A DNA stretch of 43,847 nucleotides from Candidatus Rokubacteria bacterium 13_1_40CM_68_15 (GTDB lineage Bacteria > Methylomirabilota > Methylomirabilia > Rokubacteriales > CSP1-6): positions 1-43,847 of the forward strand of contig MNEG01000130.1 in NCBI GenBank assembly GCA_001917585.1, written 5' to 3'. Shown here piece by piece: positions 18,965 through 28,386 of the stretch. The notes under the pieces were generated by a model, which was not told the DNA's origin, did no database searches, and saw only the letters and a program-made list of their open reading frames with translations. Each line of letters begins with the position of its first letter. Within the stretch, counting starts at the first letter, position 1. The position numbers and the translations under genes were made by a program.

Positions 18965-19005
18965 GAGCCCGTCACCATGCTGCCGGGCGCCGGGCGATCA
19001 TCGGC

Positions 19006-20085
19006 TCACAGGCGGACGACGAACGACTCCAGCGACGCCCCGTCGAACTTCTCGTCGGGGGAATGACAGACGTGACACGCCCGAACCCCGATGTCTGAGA
19101 CCAGCGTGTAGCCGGTGGTCCCGTGACGCCAGATGATCACGTCGTAGCCCCGACGCTGGACGAGCTTGAACCTCGGGTTCTCACCCAGCTCCAGCTCGTT
19201 GTAGCCCGCCTCCTCGATGATGAAGAGCGAGACCCGGTGGTCATCGAGCTGGTAGTCGATCGCCGCGGTTTCGGCACCGGCCAGGCGAGACAGACGAGCG
19301 CCCATCAACGTGATCTTGGGATTCTTGAGATCGGGAAGCACGACCTTGAACTCGACGCGCTGCCGAAACCAGTCCTCCACCGCGGCAGGTGACACCCCGG
19401 CGATCGCCGGTCGCATCAGCCCGCGAACCAGCTTCTGATGCTGATCGACCGACGCGTCGGCGACTCCGTTCAGCCTGGTGCCACGCTGCATCGATGCGAT
19501 CGAGCCCGCGCCGAGCGTGATACCGGTGGCGAGCACGACGGCTGCCGCGAGCGCGTAGAGCCACGGCTTGTAGCGCGGACGCCGGAGCCTGGTGCTGGGT
19601 ACGGCGAGGTCAACGAGCACGTCGGCAGCCCGCGCAGGCCTCGAGATCAGGATCTCTCGACGGAGATTCCCGCCGGACACGTCGCCGGCAGGGGATGGCA
19701 CCGGCAGAGCGCCGCCGGCGGCTTCTCCGGTGTGCTGCCGGATCGCGGCCACCAGGGTATCGGGCGAGCACGGCCTGGCCAGGAAGCCGTCGGCACCGGC
19801 ATGCCTAACGGTCTCCCGCACCCCCGGCAACGTATTCCCTGTGATGATGATGACCGGGATGGCGGCAGTGCGATCATTCGCCTTGAGGCGCCGACACACC
19901 TGCAGGCCGTCCAGGACCGGCATCGCCAGATCGAGGACGATCACGTCGGGCCGGTGGTCCGTCACGACGTCGATCACTTGACCGCCGTCGGCAGCCTCGT
20001 CGACGACGAAGCCGGCCAGTGCCAGCGACGTGACATACAGCTCGCGCTGGTCTCCGAGGTCGTCAGCGATCAGGATACGCTTCAT
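19006..20085 (-). CDS. receiver domain - TM - RsiW-like anti-sigma C-terminal domain with CxxCH
   Basis: N-term ILIADDLGDQ...VIVLDLAMPVLDG...LARPCSPDTL; TM LYALAAAVVLATGITLGAG; C-term VEDWFRQRVEFKVVLPDL...LMGARLSRLAGAETAAIDYQ...GYDVIIWRHGTTGYTLVSDIG then ACHVCH. Confidence 0.8.
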   Translation of the reverse strand: MKRILIADDLGDQRELYVTSLALAGFVVDEAADGGQVIDVVTDHRPDVIVLDLAMPVLDGLQVCRRLKANDRTAAIPVIIITGNTLPGVRETVRHAGADGFLARPCSPDTLVAAIRQHTGEAAGGALPVPSPAGDVSGGNLRREILISRPARAADVLVDLAVPSTRLRRPRYKPWLYALAAAVVLATGITLGAGSIASMQRGTRLNGVADASVDQHQKLVRGLMRPAIAGVSPAAVEDWFRQRVEFKVVLPDLKNPKITLMGARLSRLAGAETAAIDYQLDDHRVSLFIIEEAGYNELELGENPRFKLVQRRGYDVIIWRHGTTGYTLVSDIGVRACHVCHSPDEKFDGASLESFVVRL

Positions 20086-20181
20086 ATATCTAACGAAGAT
20101 ATGAGTGCTGCCATCACAGCAAAATTCAGTCCCGGCCCGACTGCCTTCAAGGCCGCAGAATCGTGTAAGTTTACGCCCGAG

Positions 20182-20223
20182 AACGATGGTCAAATGCCCC
20201 TCGGCGGGCAAATGCCCATCGTT
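20182..20223. repeat. nested inverted repeat, intergenic
   Basis: AACGATGG...CCATCGTT outer arms enclosing TGCCC...GGGCA; also two CAAATGCCC direct copies. Confidence 0.5.
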
Positions 20224-20307
20224 TGGACCCTTCGGGCAGTGCGTCCCGCCACAAGCTCAGCACGGGATGATAAACTTCACGACGTTCCGGCCGCAGGCCG
20301 CCGAGAC

Positions 20308-20382
20308 GCCGGGGTAGCTCAGAGGCAGAGCAACTGATTCGTAATCAGTAGGTCGCGGGTTCAACTCCCGCCCCCGGCTCCA
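20308..20382 (+). tRNA. tRNA-Thr (anticodon CGT), CCA encoded
   Basis: GCCGGGG/CCCCGGC acceptor, GCTC/GAGC D stem, ACTGA-TTCGTAA-TCAGT anticodon arm, GCGGGTTCAACTCCCGC T arm, TCCA. Confidence 0.96.
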
Positions 20383-20806
20383 GGTCTCCCGCCCAATCAA
20401 GTCAACGAGTTCTGCATCGCAGCGCGTAGCCGGCTCGGTGTGGGTTCCAAGAACTGGTTTCATGCTGCGCTCGCGACTCTCCCGTCCGGTTGAGTCGAGG
20501 ATCCGACAGCGCTTCGTGCGCGGGGATAACATCCGGCGCGAAGCGATCTCATCGGGGCTCCGCGTGCCCAACCGTGCAGCGCACCGATCCAAGCGCCCGC
20601 CGGGGCGGTCCAGGACGAGTTCGCTCGCGATCTTGCCCGAGCATGCAGACGGTCTCGACGAGGGCCGAATTCAACCAATGGCGAGGTCGGCGCTGTTTAC
20701 AGCGGGGTTCGATCGTCGGATATGCCGTGTACTCGAGCCGGGCAAAAATCACGGTGATCACGCGGTGGTTGGATCCTTGCACCGGACGCGGTCACGAGGT
20801 GATCCC

Positions 20807-21613
20807 ATGCGACGATGGATCGTCGTGCTGACCCTCACGTTCGCGCCTGTTTCCTTCGTCCACGCCGCTCCCGGTGACCCCCGTCTCGTGCAAGGCATTC
20901 TGGAGTGGCCGGCCAAGCTGACCGTCGAGCCCTTCGTCGTGCTCCGCTCGGAAGACGGGCGGTGGTATTACGCCGAGGTCAAGGGCGCGAAGCGCCTGGA
21001 GTCAGTGCCGATGACCGCCGGCGCGCGAGTCACCATCCTCGGCACCGAGGCGGCGCGACCTCACGAGATCACGGCGCTCGCGGTCAGCTCGGGAGATGCC
21101 GCCGCTCTGGCGCTCGCGCTCATGTCTCACGCGACGCCGACACCGCCGGCATCGGCCGCCTCGCCGCCGCCGACCGCTGAGTCGGCGCCGCCATCCAAGC
21201 CCGTGGCCGCAGAACCTGCGCCGAAGACCATTGCCAAGGCGGAACCGGCTCGCCCTCAGCCCGCGGCATCCAACCCGGCACCGCCGGCGAGGCTGCCGGT
21301 CACCGAGCCGCAAAAGGAGAAGGTGAAGCCGTCTGCCAGCGTGTCGGCGACGCCTCCGGGCACATCGCGATGGTCAGAAGTTCGCGGCACGGTGCACTCG
21401 CTCGGCGGCCAGGAGGTCGTGGTGCGGGCCGAGGACGGCCAGCTCGTGCCCGTCGATCTCTCTGGCCTTCGTGGCGCGGCGGTATCGCTCACGCCCGGAT
21501 CGCCGATCGTCGTGTACGGCATGCGTAGCGACGAGAAGTTTCAGGCGATCGGGCTGATCCAGCAGGAAACGCGACCACAGGCAAAGCCCGTGGCCGCGCC
21601 ACCGCGCCGCTGA
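20807..21613 (+). CDS. hypothetical secreted Pro/Ala-rich protein
   Basis: Signal peptide MRRWIVVLTLTFAPVSFVHA; long P/A-rich linker between two globular segments; ATG at 20807 in frame with ORF 20438..21613. Confidence 0.6.
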   Translation: MRRWIVVLTLTFAPVSFVHAAPGDPRLVQGILEWPAKLTVEPFVVLRSEDGRWYYAEVKGAKRLESVPMTAGARVTILGTEAARPHEITALAVSSGDAAALALALMSHATPTPPASAASPPPTAESAPPSKPVAAEPAPKTIAKAEPARPQPAASNPAPPARLPVTEPQKEKVKPSASVSATPPGTSRWSEVRGTVHSLGGQEVVVRAEDGQLVPVDLSGLRGAAVSLTPGSPIVVYGMRSDEKFQAIGLIQQETRPQAKPVAAPPRR

Positions 21614-21629
21614 CGTCGCGCCCGTGCGG

Positions 21630-21649
21630 CATGCCGTTTCGCCGGCATG
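21630..21649. terminator. candidate bidirectional terminator between convergent genes
   Basis: CATGCCG-TTTCGC-CGGCATG hairpin between stops at 21613 (+) and 21671 (-). Confidence 0.5.
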
Positions 21650-21670
21650 AAATGGCGAATCCGCCGTACT

Positions 21671-22210
21671 TCAGTCACCGGTCGCTCCATCCGGCCCCCG
21701 CGGGTCCACGGTATTGGGCAGGCACACGTGGTCGAACACCAGCGGTCTCCCGCTCTTGATCCTCATTTCGAAATATCCGTCACGGACCGTGATGAGTGAG
21801 TCAGTGTCGCGTCGCGCTTCGGCACGTGCCTGTTCAGGGGTCAATGAGGGGCGTTTCGGGTCCCACGGAGTCCCGCCTTTGACGACGTTGAACGCCGCAT
21901 CGCCCCGTATGCCGAGGTAGGCTTCACGCTTGCCCTGAGCATTGGCCGCGGCGGCATTCCGGCAATCTGCAAGGTGGTCGTATTCTTCCACGACGCGCCA
22001 CTCACCGGTCGAAAAGGCGCGACTGTCCGTGATGTACACCCACAACACCCACGCGCGATCGGCGGCTGCGGCCGTGGTGAGCCCGGTCAGGACGAGGACG
22101 GAGAGGACGATATTTCGAAGCGCGTTCGCACGGCAATTACGGGCGACGCCGACGCGTGAACACTGCGTCAGCCGTTGGTGAGTCGATCGGTCAATCGCGG
22201 TCCGAATCAT
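21671..22210 (-). CDS. hypothetical secreted protein
   Basis: Hydrophobic leader IVLSVLVLTGLTTAAAA; two Cys (ADCRN, HVCLPN); start uncertain. Confidence 0.55.
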   Translation of the reverse strand: MIRTAIDRSTHQRLTQCSRVGVARNCRANALRNIVLSVLVLTGLTTAAAADRAWVLWVYITDSRAFSTGEWRVVEEYDHLADCRNAAAANAQGKREAYLGIRGDAAFNVVKGGTPWDPKRPSLTPEQARAEARRDTDSLITVRDGYFEMRIKSGRPLVFDHVCLPNTVDPRGPDGATGD

Positions 22211-22482
22211 GGCCGCAATCTCCCTGAGAGGTGGTCGGACGCGTTGCTGCAATTCACCGGGTCAGCGCCGTATTTCACTTTATCCTAGACGGCCCGTTGC
22301 CCGAAAATTCGCGAACATCAGGAAACGGCTCCAGGTACCGCAAGGGCTTCCGCGAGACGGCTATCCCACAACTTCGCGCACTTGCGAGAGGGGTAAGCAG
22401 CGACCTCCGCGAAAGTTGCTTTCGGCGGCGCCGGCGCGGGATCATCCAGGAAGACGAAAACATCTCTTACGGGGAGGCGGTC

Positions 22483-22695
22483 ATGGCGAAAGAACTCAAG
22501 TGCTCCGACGTAGGGATGAAGTCCTGCAACTTCGTGGCGCAGGGCAGGGACGAGAAAGAGGTCATGACGAAGGCTGCCGAGCACGCCAGGAACGCCCACG
22601 GCATGACAACCATCCCGCCAGACGTCGAGAAGAAAGCGCGGGCTGCGATCCGCGAGGCTCAGCTCAAACCCTTCACCGCAGGACAGAAAGTCTAG
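22483..22695 (+). CDS. DUF1059 family small protein
   Basis: MAKELKCSDVGMKSCNFVAQGRDEKEVMTKAAEHARNAHGMTTIPPDVEKKARAAIRE. Confidence 0.85.
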   Translation: MAKELKCSDVGMKSCNFVAQGRDEKEVMTKAAEHARNAHGMTTIPPDVEKKARAAIREAQLKPFTAGQKV

Positions 22696-22711
22696 TCACT
22701 CAGGCGTTGGC

Positions 22712-22746
22712 GCCGGCGCGCTCCTAATCGTCGGGAGCGCGCCGGC
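22712..22746 (+). terminator. strong hairpin downstream of DUF1059 gene
   Basis: Perfect 13-bp stem GCCGGCGCGCTCC-TAATCGTCG-GGAGCGCGCCGGC 17 nt after stop; no U-tract. Confidence 0.65.
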
Positions 22747-22944
22747 CTCTCATCGACCCTGTCAAGTTCACCCTTCGGGCCCGAGCCATCGTTCGCGTGT
22801 CGGAGAAGTTGACGTCTTCGCCATACGGCGATTCTCGGCCGGCCGCGTAACCCTCGCTGTATCGATACTTTCGCCTTTCGGCGCGGCGCTTGCACCACGG
22901 CTGCGTGCTCGGAGCCATAATTCTTCTCATATAGAGGAGGATCT

Positions 22945-23000
22945 AGAAGCGGCGCGCCGTTGGCCGGCACCCTCCCGTACGGCGAACGGCGCGCGTTTCT
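22945..23000. repeat. long imperfect inverted repeat
   Basis: AGAAGCGGCGCGCCGTT ... AACGGCGCGCGTTTCT; 10-bp perfect core, 23-nt loop. Confidence 0.6.
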
Positions 23001-23998
23001 ATCCCCTCTCCGAACTCTTCCACTGGTCGGTGACATCGTCCGCGCGATAGAGTCCTACGACTTTCCACTTCACACGCGGGCGCTCTGAGGTTAGGTACGC
23101 TTTACTCTGTTTTGTAGGGAATCCGAAGCATGGCGCAAAAACTGCAACCGTCGCAGATCGGCTCTTACACCTGCGCGCCGCCCACTGACACCGGGCCGTT
23201 GGCGTATCCACCGGCACCCGTGCCCGTCGGCGGGTTCACTGACGCCGTGGTCGGCGGGCGGCGCGCTTCTCTCTCCGGCGACCAGTTCACGAACGCGTTC
23301 GCCCCGTATCGATGACCGCTGTTCTGCCTTTGAGGAAATCTTTTCCAGCCGCGGTGCGGCCCCGCCAAGGAAATCAGCGAATTGAATTGGTGGCACTCAC
23401 ATTGCTGCGTTTTGCCGCGTATGGTCGACAAGCGTCGCGGCCGTGACAGCTTCGAAGAGTCGTTGGAACGGACACTCGACAAGGGGGTCTGGCTTCCAGC
23501 CGCGGATCGGCTCGCGGCGATGACGACACGAAACGGCGAGGATCGGCTCGACATCGTCGTCCGCGCGTCCCATCAACCATCCGAGTCCGCGCGCTGAGCG
23601 CCGAGCAGGACCACAAGCTCTCGATCGACTCGTAACTCCGTCACACCCCCGCTGCACAGATCCTGTGCAGCCTGCACAGTTTCAGTCGAGCGGCACCGCT
23701 CTCATCTCCGGGCAAGCCCTTGATAACGCGTCGGTGCGCTGATGGTACCGGCGTTGCCTTACAGGTGTTGCGTGACGGAAATCGACCAGTTCCGAAACGC
23801 CTTGGCCTGGGCGCTCGCGACCGGTCAGTACGTCGAGCGCCGCAAGGGCGGGCCGGCCAGTCGTCGATACGAGTGCCGGGTCGCGGGCTGCCGCGCTCGC
23901 GGCTCGTCCCCGAGCTCCCTCCAGCACTCGCCGAAGTGTGAATACGGGCGCAGCCTGCTGCTGCTGCGCGGGGACCTCTCCGGGGTGAGCGAGCAGTC

Positions 23999-24991
23999 TC
24001 AGGCTGCTCGCTGGGCCGATGACGCCCGAGGACGAGAGAGCCGTGCCCTCGCCCACGCGGTCAGCCCGAACCAGACACCGTAGAACATCACCAGCGCGAC
24101 GAGCGCCGCCGCCACGCCGAGCCGCAGGTCGCCGGTGACCTTGCGCACCACCACCACCAGCTCGACGGCGAGCCCAAGAGCGAGTGTGGCCATCGCGCTC
24201 AAGACGAGCACGCTGGCGATGCGGTGGAAGCGTTCGGTGTCCTCACCGTCCTCGACCATGCGGTGCCACGCGGCCGGCGTCATCAACATCATCATGGCCA
24301 GGGCAATGAAGCCGAGCGATCCCAGGTGCAGCAGCCGCGATGACGCGGGAAGACGTTCGAAGGTCTCGCCGAGGATGCCAGCGAACTGGAATCCGAGCAG
24401 CGCCTGAGCGCCGGGCAGCACGACGCGGGCCTCCGTCAGCACGTGCTCGATTCGATCCGTGAGCGTGGTGCGCGCAACCTCCGTGCTGCGCAGGCTCGTC
24501 GCAATTCCTCCGCGGCGGCGCCAGCGGCGGCGCGCCCACAGTCCCACGCCGTACCACGCGCCCAGCGCCAGCCCGAGCGCGCCGAGGGCGAGGCCGATGG
24601 CGCCGGCCGGCCCGAGCACGAGCTCGCCGGCGAAGAAGAAGTCGATCGCGAGTGTCATCGCGAAGGGCAACAGGGCCAGTGCACAGGCGAGTGTCGTCAC
24701 GCCGTGGAGCCGCCGCGTGTCCGCGCCGCCCTCCACGATCTGGTGCACCGCGGGCGGCGTCAAGAGCAGCATCGTGGTGACGAGAAGCAGGCCGAGGGCG
24801 CCAAGCTTCATGAGCTGCAGAATGGTCGGCAGGCGATCGAACCCGGCCTCCAGGGGCGCCCGGTAGTGGAAGCCCAGGAGCACCGAGGTCCCCACCACGA
24901 GAATGCGCGCTTCGTCGAGCGCGTGCTTGACTTGAATCTTGAGGTCCGCCACGTCGACACACCGCCGGAGCAACGCGCGTGCCGCTGGCAC
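23999..24991 (-). CDS. membrane protein with two tandem DUF6328-like halves
   Basis: Repeats DEARILVVGTSVLLGFHYRAPLEAGFDRLPTILQLMKLGALGLLLVTTMLLLTPPAVHQIVEGGADTRRLHG and TEARVVLPGAQALLGFQFAGILGETFERLPASSRLLHLGSLGFIALAMMMLMTPAAWHRMVEDGEDTERFHR. Confidence 0.8.
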   Translation of the reverse strand: MPAARALLRRCVDVADLKIQVKHALDEARILVVGTSVLLGFHYRAPLEAGFDRLPTILQLMKLGALGLLLVTTMLLLTPPAVHQIVEGGADTRRLHGVTTLACALALLPFAMTLAIDFFFAGELVLGPAGAIGLALGALGLALGAWYGVGLWARRRWRRRGGIATSLRSTEVARTTLTDRIEHVLTEARVVLPGAQALLGFQFAGILGETFERLPASSRLLHLGSLGFIALAMMMLMTPAAWHRMVEDGEDTERFHRIASVLVLSAMATLALGLAVELVVVVRKVTGDLRLGVAAALVALVMFYGVWFGLTAWARARLSRPRASSAQRAA

Positions 24992-25062
24992 GAGTCGGGA
25001 CGCGGCCCTCCGGGAGTGGGTGGCACTGTCGTTGCTCCCGCCGGCGGGTGGAGGAATGGCTG

Positions 25063-25263
25063 ATGGAAGTGGTAGCGGTCGCCGAGCGTGAACACCGCTG
25101 GCGATGGGAAATCCGACACGCGGGCAAGATGGTCAAAGAATCGGACACGCTGTTCTCGACGGTGAGTGAGGCTCTCGAGGATGGTAGGCGCAACCTGCTC
25201 GGGTTGTGGACTGGAGAGGATCGGCCCCCGATCACCCGACGCTCGCAGCGGCGCGCAGGCTGA
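25063..25263 (+). CDS. hypothetical small protein
   Basis: MEVVAVAEREHRWRWEIRHAGKMVKESDTLFSTVSEALEDGRRNLLGLW; terminator downstream. Confidence 0.5.
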   Translation: MEVVAVAEREHRWRWEIRHAGKMVKESDTLFSTVSEALEDGRRNLLGLWTGEDRPPITRRSQRRAG

Positions 25264-25326
25264 GTCGAGACGCCCAGCGAGACGTTTCTCTTCCGACGTT
25301 CCGCAGAGGAAGGATGTGGAAGCGGC

Positions 25327-25358
25327 TCGGCCCGGCCGCCAACGAGCGGCCGGGCCGA
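25327..25358. terminator. bidirectional terminator hairpin between convergent genes
   Basis: Perfect 13-bp stem TCGGCCCGGCCGC-CAACGA-GCGGCCGGGCCGA between stops at 25263 (+) and 25373 (-). Confidence 0.75.
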
Positions 25359-25372
25359 ACGCGCGCGCGTGA

Positions 25373-25795
25373 TTACTGGGAGTCGTCGAGAGAGATGCCG
25401 ACGACTCGGTACTGGCCGTTCTCTTCTTTCACGGTGACGGTAGCCGTGCCTCGCGTTTCCTTGTCGCCCACGCGCAGCCCGAGCTCCTGCACGGTCACGC
25501 TCTTGACTTCGTCTCCGGCGCGGACGGTCGACAGGCCGCGGAACGGGAACACGATCATGACGTCCGACTTTCGCGAGGCCGGTGCGACGGCGAAGACCTT
25601 GTCACCCAGGCTCACCGACACGGAGTCCGCGCCGACGGCCTGCATCTGGTCCCAGCTCTCATGCCCCCAACCCACCAGGAACGCGCGCACCGCCTCGATG
25701 TACGGCGGAGCCGTCGTTTCCTGCTCGGCACGGGCGGCCACGGGCGCCAGGAGAACGAGGACAAAAGCCAGAACTGGTCCCCAGCGGAAATTCAT
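25373..25795 (-). CDS. hypothetical secreted protein
   Basis: Signal peptide MNFRWGPVLAFVLVLLAPVAARA; globular C-term. Confidence 0.6.
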   Translation of the reverse strand: MNFRWGPVLAFVLVLLAPVAARAEQETTAPPYIEAVRAFLVGWGHESWDQMQAVGADSVSVSLGDKVFAVAPASRKSDVMIVFPFRGLSTVRAGDEVKSVTVQELGLRVGDKETRGTATVTVKEENGQYRVVGISLDDSQ

Positions 25796-25974
25796 GGCAG
25801 CACCTCCTGACGTCGCGTGACGCAAGCTGAGTACCAAACCACGTACGCCGCGAAATGGCGGACTTCCCGACGCTGGCGGCCGCGGACGTGCGGCCAAGTT
25901 GACAGGACGCGGTGACAGCAGCGCCATCTCGACACCCCCTGCGTTAGAATTCTGCGACGAGCCGTGACGCTGCC

Positions 25975-26496
25975 GTGCCCGCGGAGCCGATGATCCCTTT
26001 GAGCCTGGCCGGCGTTTCGAGACGTGACGCCCGGCCGACCACCGTGCTGCGGCTCATCGCCGCCTTCAAGATCGTGAAGGGCCTCGTGCTGTTGGCTGCG
26101 GGCTCCGGCACCCTCCGACTGCTCCGCCGAGACGGCGCCGCCGACCTGTCGGCGTGGGCGGATCTGCTTCACATCGATCCCGACGATCGTCACCTCGGTC
26201 GCTTGCTGGAGAAGGTCAGCGCGCTCGACGAGCGAACCCTGACGCGGATCAGTGTCGGGATGCTCGTGTACGCCATCGTGCTCTTGATCGAGGGCACCGG
26301 ACTCATGCTCGAGAAGCGGTGGGCCGAATACGTCGCGGTGATCGTCACCGCGTCGTTCATCCCGCTGGAGATCTACGAGATCGTCCGGCACGTCACGGTC
26401 ACGCGTATGCTCGTCCTCGTAATCAACGTGGCCATCGTGGTGTACCTGGCGCGCCGACTGACGCAGGGCGACGAGCGTCCGGGCACCAAAAGGTAG
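25975..26496 (+). CDS. DUF2127 domain membrane protein
   Basis: LRLIAAFKIVKGLVLLAAG...ISVGMLVYAIVLLIEGTGLMLEKRWAEYVAVIVTASFIPLEIYEIV. Confidence 0.85.
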   Translation: MPAEPMIPLSLAGVSRRDARPTTVLRLIAAFKIVKGLVLLAAGSGTLRLLRRDGAADLSAWADLLHIDPDDRHLGRLLEKVSALDERTLTRISVGMLVYAIVLLIEGTGLMLEKRWAEYVAVIVTASFIPLEIYEIVRHVTVTRMLVLVINVAIVVYLARRLTQGDERPGTKR

Positions 26497-26543
26497 CGAG
26501 CGCGGAATTATCCTGGCAGACTCTGGCGTGGGAGGCTACCGGA

Positions 26544-26798
26544 ATGCCCAGGATCATCTCGCTGCTCGCCACGCTCGCGATCATGGCCAGTTGCGCCACC
26601 ACGGCCCCACCGCGCTACGCGAAGCCGAACGCCTCGCTCGATGACGTCCGACGAGATATGGTCGACTGCGCCAAAACCGCGCTCGGGCGAGAGGACGATC
26701 CCCTCATCATCAGCGCGTATCCGCGGGTGGATCGGGATGCCGTGGATCAGTGCATGCGCGCCAAGGGCTACGCGATGCGAGACGTACAGGGCAACTGA
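26544..26798 (+). CDS. small putative lipoprotein
   Basis: MPRIISLLATLAIMASCATTAPP (lipobox-like IMASC). Confidence 0.6.
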   Translation: MPRIISLLATLAIMASCATTAPPRYAKPNASLDDVRRDMVDCAKTALGREDDPLIISAYPRVDRDAVDQCMRAKGYAMRDVQGN

Positions 26799-26819
26799 GG
26801 CGCCCACCTCGACCGGCCG

Positions 26820-27488
26820 ATGATCCTCCCGATCGCGCTGCCCTTCCTGGTACTGCTGTTCCTGGTCCTGCTCGCGGTGCTGATCGTGATGGTCGAGCTG
26901 CGTATTCTCGCCTACGCCTATCGGAAGATCGGCGTGCGTCCCCGGTACGTGTTCGCCGTCCTGGTCCTGTCGCTCGTCGGTAGTTACGTCAACATCCCGC
27001 TGTACTCGGTTCGGGTGCCGCGGCTGGTGGCCCCCGAAGCGGTGACGATCTACGGCCGCACGTACGTCGTTCCGCCCGCGATCGAAGCCGGCGCCACCGT
27101 CGTCGCGATCAACGTCGGCGGGGCGCTGCTGCCCATCCTGCTCTCCCTCTACCTGTTCTTTCGGCTCCGGATGTACGTCAGGATGCTGGTGGGGGTGGCG
27201 GTGGTGGCGCTGATCGTGCACAAGCTCGCCTATATCGTTCCCGGCGTCGGCATCGCGGTACCGATGCTCATTCCGCCGCTGGCGGCGGTCGCCGTGGGTC
27301 TGCTACTCGCCTTTCGGAGAGCTCCTCCTGTCGCCTACGTCGCGGGCTCGATGGGAACGCTGATCGGAGCCGACGTGATGAATCTCGGGCGCATCGCGGA
27401 GCTCGGCGCTCCGATGGTCTCGATCGGCGGTGCAGGGACCTTCGACGGCGTCTTCCTGACGGGAATCATCGCCGGCCTTCTCGCCTGA
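26820..27488 (+). CDS. DUF1614 domain membrane protein
   Basis: YRKIGVRPRYVFAVLVLSLVGSYVNIPL...GADVMNLGRIAELGAPMVSIGGAGTFDGVFLTGIIAGLLA. Confidence 0.85.
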   Translation: MILPIALPFLVLLFLVLLAVLIVMVELRILAYAYRKIGVRPRYVFAVLVLSLVGSYVNIPLYSVRVPRLVAPEAVTIYGRTYVVPPAIEAGATVVAINVGGALLPILLSLYLFFRLRMYVRMLVGVAVVALIVHKLAYIVPGVGIAVPMLIPPLAAVAVGLLLAFRRAPPVAYVAGSMGTLIGADVMNLGRIAELGAPMVSIGGAGTFDGVFLTGIIAGLLA

Positions 27489-27541
27489 CCGTGTCGCCGG
27501 CGGCGGCGTCGGCGCTCAGCGTTTTCGGCGGCGGGCTCCGC

Positions 27542-28342
27542 TCATCGACGCACACCGTATGCAACGAAGAGCCAGGCGCGCTTCAGTCGCTGAAGGACCC
27601 GGCCGAAGAGACCATCCTGGACGTAATACGTCAGCATCAATGTATTGCGTTCGCCGTCGGCGTCCGACGTGCGGGCCACGCTGTGCCAGCTCTCGTGATA
27701 CACGACCGGGAACGCGTAGCCGGTGGCCGGTCGGAACATCAGCGTCTTGGTCCGCAGGGCGGCGTCTCCGTTCCGTCCCTCGTGGAGGACCGTCCCGAGG
27801 TGCGACTGCGAATCGTCGCGCGGGAGATAGAACTGCACGGTGATCGCCTTGCTGAGCGAGTCGCCGTGGATGCCGATCCGGTAGCCACCCAGGTCGCGGA
27901 GCAGCATGGGGACGGGATAGAACGTGAGCCGGTCGACGCTGCGCCCGAACCGTCGCTCGAGTGCGCCGCGGAATTTCCGCTTGAAGGCGTCCTGCAGCTC
28001 GCGCGAGCGCAGGGCGCGCGAGAGCGGCAGCCAGAACGCGCGCTGGTCGGCCGGGAGCACCATGATGTGCTCCGGGTACAGATAGAATTTACGCCGCGCA
28101 CTGTGGCCGTCCGCCTGCATCGCCTGGCCATGACGGAACTCGCGATAACGACGCGTCGCCGGTAGTCGATCGAGGAGCTGGCGGTACACCGGCGCCGGGA
28201 AGACGCGCTCCATGTACAGATGGTCGAAGGGCGCGGTCGCGAGCGGCGTCGCTTCGATCGCGGCGACGAGATCGTCGGGGACGGGCGGCCGCGAGAGGGC
28301 CGGGGCGTCGGTCGCCTGCGGCCCCACGTGTGCGTTCACCAT
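27542..28342 (-). CDS. 2OG-Fe(II) oxygenase-like protein
   Basis: FDHLYMERVFPAPVYRQLLDRLP...YRIGIHGDSLSKAITVQFYLP (HxD) ... YHESWHSVAR distal His. Confidence 0.7.
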   Translation of the reverse strand: MVNAHVGPQATDAPALSRPPVPDDLVAAIEATPLATAPFDHLYMERVFPAPVYRQLLDRLPATRRYREFRHGQAMQADGHSARRKFYLYPEHIMVLPADQRAFWLPLSRALRSRELQDAFKRKFRGALERRFGRSVDRLTFYPVPMLLRDLGGYRIGIHGDSLSKAITVQFYLPRDDSQSHLGTVLHEGRNGDAALRTKTLMFRPATGYAFPVVYHESWHSVARTSDADGERNTLMLTYYVQDGLFGRVLQRLKRAWLFVAYGVRR

Positions 28343-28386
28343 CGCGAAATCAGAGCGGCTCTGCGGGCGCTCACGGTCCCGAAAAG

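Noticed and set aside
20308-20806. tRNA-Thr as an integration site for a genomic island
   Set aside because: No integrase, no visible duplicate of the tRNA 3' end in the window
23130-23315. 61-aa ORF MAQKLQPSQIGSYTCAPP...
   Set aside because: No family resemblance and poor start context; left unannotated
23742-24083. 113-aa ORF with several Cys
   Set aside because: Could be a small protein but overlaps the well-supported DUF6328 gene at its 3' end; insufficient evidence
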